The notes beneath the pieces were generated by a model. That model was not told the origin of the DNA. It did no database searches and was given only the letters and a program-made list of their open reading frames with translations. A stretch of DNA of 12,601 nt, from assembly GCA_964584125.1 (NCBI GenBank), contig CAZOYP010000070.1:1-12601 (forward strand). The letters run 5' to 3'. How positions within the stretch are numbered: position 1 is the stretch's first letter; each line of letters starts with the position of its first letter. Below are positions 7,125-12,601 of this stretch, piece after piece. Both the position numbers and the translations under genes were made by a program. The stretch comes from Nitromaritima sp964584125. GTDB lineage: Bacteria > Nitrospinota > Nitrospinia > Nitrospinales > VA-1.

Positions 7125-7832
7125 CTAAATCATCTTATCTACAGCTTTACCCAATCCTGACTCAAGTTGACCTGGTTTAGTCTCGTGTGGTCTATCCTCC
7201 TCGATTGCTTCTACGCGGGCTTTAGCTCCCGTCAAATTATTTGGGTGATCCTGATCTACATCAGCTGTAGTTTTCACAGACTCTTCAAAGCCTCCAAGTC
7301 CACTAGCCTGCCTGTTACTATATCCACCAAACCCAGCCCCATCGGTAGCTCTTTCAGCTTTTCCCATACTATTACCCATGCTGGCAGGTGTTTGGCCACT
7401 TAAAATTTTCATCATTTCGTTTTGCTGTTCTCTCGGCTTTCGCACTTCATCTGGGTGTTTTAATTCAGTACGATTTTTTTCTCTAACGGAACTATCAGAG
7501 TTATTAATCCGCGAATCTGATTGGCGTGAAACAGCACTTTGCGCTTTAACGTCTGCGCTTATTTCAACACGATCCGCTTCTGCAACTATTTTACTTTGAT
7601 CTTGCCCATCATGGCTTTGTGCAGGTGGAGCAATTGCTCTTTTCTCTATATCCTCTATCTCATTCTGTTTTAATGCCTGGCTTGCTGTAGCTCTATTTTT
7701 AACTTTCGCATTCATTGCCACACCTTCCTGCAGGTTATCTGTTCCTGCCTGAAGTTTGTTGGCTTTCGGGCCACCTTTTGCATGTATCTGAGATGTTATA
7801 TCTGTTGTTATATCAGCTTTATCCCACGCCAT
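7125..7832 (-). CDS. Disordered DRVxIS-motif protein, flagellar cluster, function unknown
   Basis: A 235-residue, highly hydrophilic protein that I do not recognise. It lacks hydrophobic segments and cysteines. It looks largely disordered, with a Gly/Ser/Met-rich stretch at 144-181 and acidic/basic mixed ends. EADRVEISADVKAQ at 85-98 matches the DRVxIS motif of the coiled-coil protein at 3955-4395 and the motif seen in FlgM-like proteins. The C-terminal helix ESGLGKAVDKMI is weakly amphipathic. The ATG is preceded by a seven-G run and GTGAAAAT, which would serve as ribosome-binding site. It lies upstream of fliD on the same strand. A role as a secreted or regulatory flagellar accessory protein is inference from motif and context. 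Confidence 0.7.
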   Translation of the reverse strand: MAWDKADITTDITSQIHAKGGPKANKLQAGTDNLQEGVAMNAKVKNRATASQALKQNEIEDIEKRAIAPPAQSHDGQDQSKIVAEADRVEISADVKAQSAVSRQSDSRINNSDSSVREKNRTELKHPDEVRKPREQQNEMMKILSGQTPASMGNSMGKAERATDGAGFGGYSNRQASGLGGFEESVKTTADVDQDHPNNLTGAKARVEAIEEDRPHETKPGQLESGLGKAVDKMI

Positions 7833-7950
7833 ATTTTCACCCCCCCAAAAAATAGAAAAGTCAATTACCTGATAAAATGTATAGTTATTCTATATGCTCT
7901 AATTTGAGTTCACTTTTTTTGCTAGTAATAATTTTCTTAAATATTAAATA

Positions 7951-7977
7951 TAAAGTTTAAGTTTATCAAACCGATAA
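7951..7977 (+). promoter_or_regulatory. Near-consensus sigma-28 (FliA) promoter
   Basis: TAAAGTTT at 7951-7958, an 11-nt spacer, then ACCGATAA at 7970-7977. The enterobacterial sigma-28 consensus is TAAAGTTT-N11-GCCGATAA, so 15 of 16 positions match with exact spacing. It points right, into a region with no plus-strand gene until 9125. Predicted start of transcription is near 7984. Confidence 0.75.
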
Positions 7978-7983
7978 GCGGTA

Positions 7984-8150
7984 AAGGTAGCCTAGTACCT
8001 CTACTCAAAAATAATTTAAAAAAAATATGTTAATTCATGCTCTATAGTTTTCTAAAGTTAAGGAATATAACTGACAAACCCTGTATAAAACCTTACTATT
8101 ACCCCATCGGAAAAAATACGTAAAACTTTAGCCCAAGGGTAATTTTTTTT
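7984..8150 (+). ncRNA. Candidate sigma-28-dependent small RNA, about 165 nt
   Basis: The segment lies between the sigma-28 promoter and a T8 tract at 8143-8150 that follows a stem. It carries no open reading frame longer than six codons with a usable ribosome-binding site. A small hairpin AGGTA-GCCTAG-TACCT is near its 5' end. A minus-strand terminator immediately beyond (8164-8198) isolates it from the neighbouring gene. It is predicted only from signals; no family was recognised. Confidence 0.45.
8098..8150 (+). terminator. Probable rho-independent terminator of the sigma-28 transcript
   Basis: ATTACCC (8098-8104) and GGGTAAT (8137-8143) are perfect complements across a 32-nt loop, and T tract 8143-8150 follows directly. 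An alternative compact stem TTA(g)CC-CAAG-GGTAA uses the same 3' arm. The large loop makes it weaker than a textbook terminator. Confidence 0.45.
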
Positions 8151-8163
8151 AAAAAAAAATGGT

Positions 8164-8198
8164 AAAAAAAAACGCCTTAATGCTATAAAAATAAAGCG
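8164..8198 (-). terminator. Rho-independent terminator of the 8254-8850 gene
   Basis: On the minus strand CGCTTTA, a 12-nt loop and TAAGGCG form a 7-bp stem with one G-U pair, immediately followed by nine T residues. It lies 56 bp after the stop codon of the upstream minus-strand gene. Confidence 0.75.
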
Positions 8199-8253
8199 CA
8201 TTCTTTCAATGGCTTAACAAATTTTTCTACTTCCTGGTATTTGAGGTTTAAGT

Positions 8254-8850
8254 CTATTGCGAGCGAAGCTGGGGAAGGAGGTTGGACCATTCCTGATAGT
8301 AAGGAAGAATTTCATACTCAAGCAGATCGGCCAGTAATACCCAATCCTGATTTTTGTTGGCATCCACCATTTGCTGGGTAAAATCAACCAAACTAGCCCG
8401 CCTATCCTGGATACTTTTTCCATTAAAAACAGTATCTGGAGAAATTTCTTTAGCGGCCAAAACCATATCTAATACCTGTGACAGCCAGTCGATACCATCT
8501 ATGATATTTATAAAAAACTTATTGGCCTCCTGCTCACTGCCTATCCGGAACAATTCGACTGATTTTTCTATACCCGGGATCAATCGTATGAGATAAGCAT
8601 CTGCATTCTCTATATTTTTATTGATAATATCTGGCAGGGTAGAAATCTCTATTTCTAGAGTTTCGATTTTTGAGAGTAACTTATTCCGTGTAGCTGATTC
8701 GTCGGGGGAAAATTCTTGCCCATCAATTTGAATCGATCTGACAACGCTTCCCTGCGCCACTTCATTCTCCTCTATATGAACCAGTAAGTCTCCTAAACTT
8801 TCCCCAGAGCAAGAAACGGCTTTTTCTTTTCCATTTATTAATAACTTCAC
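8254..8850 (-). CDS. Conserved-looking two-domain protein of unknown function
   Basis: A 198-residue soluble protein that starts with GTG, preceded by AGGGTG about 6 bases upstream. Residues 1 to about 75 form a small beta-rich-looking domain (MKLLINGKEKAV...ESLGDLLVHIEE...SVVRSIQIDGQEF). The rest is helical, with a hydrophobic core and a distinctive tail DWVLLADLLEYEILPYYQEW. Proteins with this arrangement of 'ING...LGDLL...DG' plus 'ADLLEYEL' tail are, to my memory, found as hypothetical proteins beside flagellar genes in deltaproteobacteria, but I cannot confirm the family here. There is no signal peptide, membrane segment or catalytic motif. It is its own transcription unit, with a terminator at 8164-8198 and a divergent small gene upstream. 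Confidence 0.8.
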   Translation of the reverse strand: MKLLINGKEKAVSCSGESLGDLLVHIEENEVAQGSVVRSIQIDGQEFSPDESATRNKLLSKIETLEIEISTLPDIINKNIENADAYLIRLIPGIEKSVELFRIGSEQEANKFFINIIDGIDWLSQVLDMVLAAKEISPDTVFNGKSIQDRRASLVDFTQQMVDANKNQDWVLLADLLEYEILPYYQEWSNLLPQLRSQ

Positions 8851-8883
8851 GCCATCACCCTAAAATTTCAGAACAAAGTATAC

Positions 8884-8928
8884 CTTGCTTCAAGAGCTAT
8901 TCTATATCCTACTTGAATCAGGGGCAAG
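8884..8928. repeat. Interrupted inverted repeat upstream of the 8254-8850 gene
   Basis: CTTGC-TTCAAG (8884-8894) is complementary to CTTGAA (8912-8917) plus GCAAG (8924-8928), with a 6-nt bulge on one side and a 17-nt loop. It lies 34-78 bp upstream of the GTG start, in the divergent intergenic region, so it could be an operator or a 5'-leader hairpin. Confidence 0.35.
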
Positions 8929-9046
8929 AGGAACTAAACCTTCACAGCAACAATAAAAATTGTGCCTATTTGACAAACCTTTTTTGCTGAGTGCTTTAAC
9001 TAAGCTCCAAACCTAACAAATAGAAAACAATTCCCACAAATCCAAC

Positions 9047-9075
9047 TTGACCCTATCCCCTTGAAATGATAAAAA
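9047..9075 (+). promoter_or_regulatory. Possible sigma-70 promoter for the 66-aa gene
   Basis: TTGACC (9047-9052), a 17-nt spacer and TAAAAA (9070-9075) give a reasonable -35/-10 pair. The predicted start is near 9082, about 43 nt before the ATG at 9125. Confidence 0.45.
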
Positions 9076-9124
9076 ATGAGGTCTCAAAACCTTAACAAAA
9101 CGAAGTTATTTGGAGAAGACCTCG

Positions 9125-9325
9125 ATGGAAGTTAAAGAACTTAGAATAGAAATTAGAAAACATCATGTAACTCCTGGTGTAAATGTCCTTGACCTAGTGA
9201 TAGACGCCGATGGAGAAAAGATTAAAGTTCAAACGCAGCATAAGGATACTGATCGTGCATTTAAACAATTTATAAAAGATGCTATTAGCTTGGGTAAAAC
9301 TCTATCGGAAGCCCCTATCGAATAG
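9125..9325 (+). CDS. Small conserved-looking protein (66 aa), function unknown
   Basis: A 66-residue soluble protein, MEVKELRIEIRKHHVTPGVN and onward, that I do not recognise. The first half alternates charged and hydrophobic residues like beta strands (LRIEIRKHH, NVLDLVIDADGEKIKVQTQ). The second half is probably an amphipathic helix (DRAFKQFIKDAISLGKTL). ATG 9125 is chosen over TTG 9110 because GGAGA lies 9 bases upstream of it, while the TTG would overlap that ribosome-binding site. A promoter-like pair and a strong terminator flank it, so it looks like a real single-gene transcription unit. It carries no membrane segment or metal motif. Confidence 0.7.
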   Translation: MEVKELRIEIRKHHVTPGVNVLDLVIDADGEKIKVQTQHKDTDRAFKQFIKDAISLGKTLSEAPIE

Positions 9326-9354
9326 GTATAATTGCACTCTGTGACCTTGGTAAA

Positions 9355-9385
9355 AAAACCCACCTGGAGGAGCCAGGTAGGTTTT
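9355..9385. terminator. Strong bidirectional rho-independent terminator
   Basis: AAAACC-c-ACCTGG, loop AGGAG, CCAGGT-a-GGTTTT is a 12-bp stem with one mismatch. The flanking A7 at 9352-9358 gives a T7 tract on the minus strand, and TTTT closes the plus strand. It ends the 66-aa gene (plus) and, about 200 nt downstream of its stop, the 54-aa gene (minus). Confidence 0.88.
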
Positions 9386-9587
9386 AAAGATGCAATCGCT
9401 TCCAAAAAGCCAACCCATGTGGGATTCTCCTCCCTGCATCATTAGTTCAAACACCTTCTTGAAAAATTTTTAGCTGATTCTGTTGAAGGGTGTTATTTAA
9501 TTTTAGTAACAAGCCAAAACCACTCTATACTTATCATTAACAGCTTCTATAAGTATACTAAAGTTATTTTTTGAAACACCTAAAACC
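9386..9587. other. Gene-free stretch between terminator and 54-aa gene
   Basis: About 200 bp without a convincing gene; it would be the 3' untranslated region of the 54-aa gene. It contains an 8-bp inverted repeat ATACTTAT/ATAAGTAT at 9527-9556 with a 14-nt loop. It also holds a CTCCTCC run at 9427-9433, complementary to GGAGGAG (9366-9372) in the terminator loop region. Confidence 0.4.
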
Positions 9588-9752
9588 TTACAAGGAGTTT
9601 TCATCACTTCTTTTGTCTTCTTGTCGGTTTTTTGAAGTTGGAAATTTATCGGAGGAGTTTATTTCTTTACCTGCACGAATCAATGTGCGAACTAACACAA
9701 AAACAACTACCACCACTAAAGCTAAAACTAAATTATTTGAATCAAAATCCAT
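9588..9752 (-). CDS. 54-aa single-span membrane peptide
   Basis: An unrecognised small gene: ATG at 9752-9750, stop TAA at 9590-9588. The product begins MDFDSNN and has a strongly hydrophobic, valine-rich segment LVLALVVVVVFVLVRTLI at residues 8-25. The remaining tail of about 28 residues is charged and hydrophilic (KNRQEDKRSDENSL). It starts with a short acidic N-terminus and has positive residues (R22, R26, K29) at the far side of the helix, which predicts an outside-N, cytoplasmic-C topology. A near-perfect Shine-Dalgarno, AGGAGGGGG, sits right before the ATG, which is the main reason for calling it. It lies downstream of the sigma-54 activator on the same strand, 172 bp away, and could be cotranscribed. 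Confidence 0.65.
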   Translation of the reverse strand: MDFDSNNLVLALVVVVVFVLVRTLIRAGKEINSSDKFPTSKNRQEDKRSDENSL

Positions 9753-9924
9753 TTCCCCCTCCTAGTCCTCCCCTTACTAAATCTATTTATTAAATACAAT
9801 CAAAAAAACAGAACAAACCAATTTTAAAACCGCGCTGAACAACTATGTGTAATGACACCACCTGGGTAAAGTGACTTCACTATGGAAGAATCCAGTTTTA
9901 AATTATAGCTAAAAACAAAGATTA

Positions 9925-10974
9925 CTACCGCTTGAGATTCATCTTCTTAATTTTTTCTACCAATGTAGTTCGATTTAATTCCAACAGGCTTGCAGCTTTG
10001 TTTTTCACCCAATTAGTTTTCTCGAGTGCTTCTGTTATAAGACCACGCTCAAATTCCTCCACTGCATTTTTTAAGTTAATTCCTCCTTCAGGCAAGCCTA
10101 TAAAAAAGGACTGCTTTAATCCATTTTGTAACATTTCGCTTGGAGACAATGCAAACCCAGGGTTTTCCAGAGCTGACAAATTTTCTCGAGGCGCTTCGCC
10201 CAAAACTTTTTCTGGCAAGTCTCTCGGGGTTATGTTGTCCCCAACACTCAATACAACCATTCGTTCAACAAAGTTCCCCAACTCTCTGATATTTCCTGGC
10301 CAGGAATAATTTGTAAGCAACTGAGTCGCTTCATCACTGATTACCTTTGGCTTATTACCTTGACTCTCGTTGCATTTTTTCAAAAAATGCTGGACTAAAA
10401 GGGGAATATCACTTTTACGATCCCGCAAAGGTGGTATGACAATTGGAATAATATTAAGCCGATAGTAAAGGTCTTCTCGAAACTTACCATCCTTAATTGC
10501 ATCTTCGAGGTTGCGGTGAGTAGCTGTAATAAACCTCACGTTAACCTTAACCGGTTTATTTCCTCCTAATCGATCGATCTCTTGTTCGGCTAATACCCGC
10601 AGAAGTTTTACTTGAAGCGCTGCTGGCATGTCACCTATCTCATCGAGAAAAACTGTTCCCTCATTAGCTAATTCTAAGCGACCTATCCGAGTGTGCGATG
10701 CCCCAGTAAAAGCACCTTTTTCATATCCAAACAACTCGCTTTCAAGCAACTCGTGCGGAATTGCCCCACAATTGACCGCAATAAAAGGTTTATTTTTACG
10801 CTTACTGTTTTGGTGCAGAGCGCGAGCAATTAATTCCTTACCCGTCCCACTCTCACCAAAAATCATGACAGTGCTATCCGACGCTGCAGCTTTTTCGACA
10901 ATACCAAACACGTCTCTAATTCCTTGGCTACTGCCAACTATACTGTGTTCACCGATTTGTTTGATTATGCCCAT
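9925..10974 (-). CDS. Sigma-54-dependent transcriptional activator without receiver domain (FleQ/FlrA-like)
   Basis: A 349-residue enhancer-binding protein that uses ATP hydrolysis to open sigma-54 promoters. The AAA+ domain fills residues about 10-250: Walker A GESGTGKE at 40-47, the sigma-54-contacting GAFTGA loop at 87-92, Walker B FLDE at 109-112, sensor I around ITATHRNL, and SWPGNIREL with sensor II at 224-232. The C-terminal Fis-type helix-turn-helix (NWVKNKAASLLELNRTTLVEKIKKM, from 321) resembles that of FleQ/FlrA, the flagellar master regulators, in its RTTLVEK. No N-terminal receiver, GAF or FleQ domain is present, and an in-frame stop 13-15 bases upstream rules out extension. Flagellar control is inferred from this tail, from the neighbouring fliD block and from the promoter palindrome. 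Confidence 0.9.
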   Translation of the reverse strand: MGIIKQIGEHSIVGSSQGIRDVFGIVEKAAASDSTVMIFGESGTGKELIARALHQNSKRKNKPFIAVNCGAIPHELLESELFGYEKGAFTGASHTRIGRLELANEGTVFLDEIGDMPAALQVKLLRVLAEQEIDRLGGNKPVKVNVRFITATHRNLEDAIKDGKFREDLYYRLNIIPIVIPPLRDRKSDIPLLVQHFLKKCNESQGNKPKVISDEATQLLTNYSWPGNIRELGNFVERMVVLSVGDNITPRDLPEKVLGEAPRENLSALENPGFALSPSEMLQNGLKQSFFIGLPEGGINLKNAVEEFERGLITEALEKTNWVKNKAASLLELNRTTLVEKIKKMNLKR

Positions 10975-10985
10975 AAGTATTTGAT

Positions 10986-11013
10986 TTTATAATATAAACT
11001 TACCTTCTGTCAA
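10986..11013 (-). promoter_or_regulatory. Sigma-70 promoter of the sigma-54 activator gene
   Basis: On the minus strand a perfect TTGACA (11013-11008), a 16-nt spacer and TATAAA (10991-10986). The expected transcription start near 10979 is only about 5 nt from the ATG at 10974. That fits the absence of a Shine-Dalgarno sequence there. Confidence 0.65.
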
Positions 11014-11022
11014 TCGATTGAC
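11009..11022. promoter_or_regulatory. 14-bp perfect palindrome resembling a FleQ box, over the -35 box
   Basis: GTCAATCGATTGAC is identical to its reverse complement and overlaps the TTGACA of the activator's promoter. As I recall, the Pseudomonas FleQ binding consensus is GTCaNTAAATTGAC; this site differs only at the two central positions. Binding here would block RNA polymerase, giving negative autoregulation. Confidence 0.6.
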
Positions 11023-11170
11023 GAAAATATAACCAAAGACAAAAAAACTAATTAATACGTTTTGTTATTGAAATTATAATTTTTGATCGAACAAGGTTTG
11101 TTTCTACCGACTAAATCATCCCTTTAATATAAAAGTATATTGCTTCCAATAAAACTTGGCCGCGCATTTT

Positions 11171-12589
11171 TTAAGAATATCCAAGCATTGGCCAATAAAA
11201 AAATAAAAGCATTGCAAATGCAACCATACCTAAAAAGCTAAGGAGAGAACCTGTCCGAACCATTTCCCCTATGCTGATGAAACGTGATGAGTAAGCAATT
11301 GCGGAAGCTGGAGTGCCTATTGGTAATATAAACGCAAAGTTACTTGTAAGGATAACCGTCATAGCTACCATAGATGCACTTATTCCATAGGTATCATTCA
11401 TACTTAATGCTGGAGGAAGCAAAACTGCAATAACTGCTGAATTACTCATAAAGTTAGTAAGTACTGTGGATAATACTGCTACTAGCAGTAAAAAAACTGT
11501 GGGACTGTAAGCTGTGCTTTCAAGGGCGTGTTTGGCAAGCCATAATGCCGCACCAGACTGAGACATAACTTCACCAAGGCAGATCGCACCACCATACATC
11601 AGAATAATACTCCAGTTGACGTGCTCTTCAACCATCTTCCAACTAATAAGGTTTAGCGTAAATAACAGAACAATAGCGATCAAAGCAATATTTGCAATAC
11701 CTAAATCCTCGCTAAAACAAAACCAAGCAATAAGCGTCAGAATCATTACACTTGCGATTCCTTTTTCTTTTATGGTAATCGCCCCCATTGATTCTAATTT
11801 TTTCTGAAGTACTCGACGTGCGGGCTCTACATCTTTAATTTCTGGAGAGAACAATACTTTAAGCACACACCAACCACAGATGAAAAGTATAATGACCATT
11901 GGAAAACTCAGTTTCGTATACTCTAAAATACCAATGCTTGAGTTATTAGTAGTTTTTTCAAGAATCTCTACACCAAGAAGAACTCGCCCACCACCAAACA
12001 CTGTTGTTGTTCCACCGATAATACACCCCCAGGCTAACGCAAAAAATATACCTTTACCAAAAATAGATCCTTCCTTTCTCAAATCAAGAGTATTCACAAT
12101 CTCTAGGACAATCGGGAACATCATAGCTGCAACAGCATGCTCAGACATAAAACAAGAACTAAATGCACTTAAAAAATAAATCGCCATTAACAAACGTGAC
12201 GGGTTAGCACCCCAATTATTTATTACCCATATAGAAAGGCGGGCGCTTAAACCGCAAGCAATCATTGCAGCAGATAAAATGAAGACTCCCAGAATAAAAA
12301 AAACTGCTTTATTGCCAAAAAAGGAATATACCTCAGAAGCATTCATGATTCCCATCATTGGAATCATCGCGATTGCTAGCAAGCTTGTAATAGAAAGTGG
12401 AATTAGATTCGTTGTCCACAAACTAACGCAAAGGAAAAACACACATAAAACTTTGTAGCCTTCACGTGATAAATCAGGAGGCCCTTCTAATGAAATCAAA
12501 AAGAAAAATATAGAAAAAAAAAGGACCAGTAAAATTTCTCGACGTAAACGGTCAAGTATCACCAATATCATGGGACGACGATCGACCAT
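11171..12589 (-). CDS. DASS/SLC13-type anion transporter (divalent anion:Na+ symporter family)
   Basis: A 472-residue, very hydrophobic inner-membrane protein with about 11-13 predicted helices, the usual length for this family. The two inverted halves are visible as a repeated motif: FMSEHAVAAMMFP at 147-159 and FMSNSAVIAVLLP at 380-392. ILPIGTPASAIAY at 421-433 is the typical second-half loop. In well-studied members such as VcINDY both copies of the first motif contain SNT, which binds sodium and the carboxylate. Here they read SEH (149-151) and SNS (382-384), so the substrate or coupling ion may differ. ATG 12589 is used, but the frame is still open at the window edge 12 bp upstream. A second ATG is codon 7. 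Substrate cannot be predicted: sulfate, dicarboxylate or another anion. Confidence 0.88.
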   Translation of the reverse strand: MVDRRPMILVILDRLRREILLVLFFSIFFFLISLEGPPDLSREGYKVLCVFFLCVSLWTTNLIPLSITSLLAIAMIPMMGIMNASEVYSFFGNKAVFFILGVFILSAAMIACGLSARLSIWVINNWGANPSRLLMAIYFLSAFSSCFMSEHAVAAMMFPIVLEIVNTLDLRKEGSIFGKGIFFALAWGCIIGGTTTVFGGGRVLLGVEILEKTTNNSSIGILEYTKLSFPMVIILFICGWCVLKVLFSPEIKDVEPARRVLQKKLESMGAITIKEKGIASVMILTLIAWFCFSEDLGIANIALIAIVLLFTLNLISWKMVEEHVNWSIILMYGGAICLGEVMSQSGAALWLAKHALESTAYSPTVFLLLVAVLSTVLTNFMSNSAVIAVLLPPALSMNDTYGISASMVAMTVILTSNFAFILPIGTPASAIAYSSRFISIGEMVRTGSLLSFLGMVAFAMLLFFYWPMLGYS

Positions 12590-12601
12590 TATATCGGGAG
12601 T

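Noticed and set aside
8143..8159. T8A9 tract as a special bending or replication element
   Set aside because: It is better explained as the T-tract of the plus-strand terminator next to the A-rich spacer before the minus-strand terminator.
9302..9418. 38-codon minus-strand reading frame with GGAGGAG before its ATG
   Set aside because: It reads through the strong bidirectional terminator and is antisense to the 66-aa gene; the peptide has no recognisable character.
11880..12179. Plus-strand reading frame opposite the transporter, and similar frames at 10628-10984, 9932-10309 and 3283-3687
   Set aside because: They are antisense shadows of well-supported genes, with no ribosome-binding sites and no family features.

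Overview
The window is AT-rich bacterial DNA with dense, conventionally organised genes. It suggests a flagellated, probably aquatic, Gram-negative bacterium of a deltaproteobacteria- or Nitrospinota-like lineage. That placement is a low-confidence guess from gene content: a fused AroD-AroE enzyme, a FliD with a FlgN/FliT-type chaperone, a FleQ-type sigma-54 activator and a near-consensus sigma-28 promoter. No tRNA, rRNA, CRISPR array, insertion sequence or phage gene was seen.

Layout. 1-374 (+) is the C-terminal part of yidC (membrane protein insertase). 470-1846 (+) is mnmE (tRNA wobble-uridine GTPase), followed after 24 bp by a single-domain rhodanese (1871-2218, +). On the opposite strand, 2337-3797 (-) encodes a bifunctional 3-dehydroquinate dehydratase/shikimate dehydrogenase. 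3955-6722 (-) is a compact flagellar block: a FliD-type filament cap, a FlgN/FliT-like chaperone whose start codon abuts the fliD stop, and a small coiled-coil protein. Upstream of fliD lies a roughly 400-bp structured intergenic region ending in a terminator-like hairpin, then a disordered 235-aa protein (7125-7832, -) that shares a 'DRVxIS' motif with the small coiled-coil protein. 8254-8850 (-) is a conserved-looking protein of unknown function. 9125-9325 (+) and 9588-9752 (-) are two small genes, the second a 54-aa single-span membrane peptide, that converge on a bidirectional terminator. 9925-10974 (-) is a sigma-54 activator without a receiver domain, and 11171-12589 (-) is a DASS/SLC13-type anion transporter.

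How it fits together. The right two thirds read as a flagellar filament-assembly and regulation neighbourhood. The regulator ends in a FleQ-like helix-turn-helix. Its own promoter carries a 14-bp perfect palindrome over the -35 box that resembles the FleQ box, which suggests autoregulation by a near-leaderless message. A 15/16 match to the sigma-28 (FliA) consensus at 7951-7977 points into a gene-free stretch that ends at a T-tract terminator. A minus-strand terminator lies just beyond it, so the stretch looks like a discrete flagellar-class small RNA gene of about 165 nt.

The items most worth following up are the orphan sigma-28 transcript, the FleQ-box promoter, the calcium-loop insertion and atypical N-terminus of FliD, the structured leader before fliD, and substrate-site substitutions in the shikimate dehydrogenase domain and the transporter.
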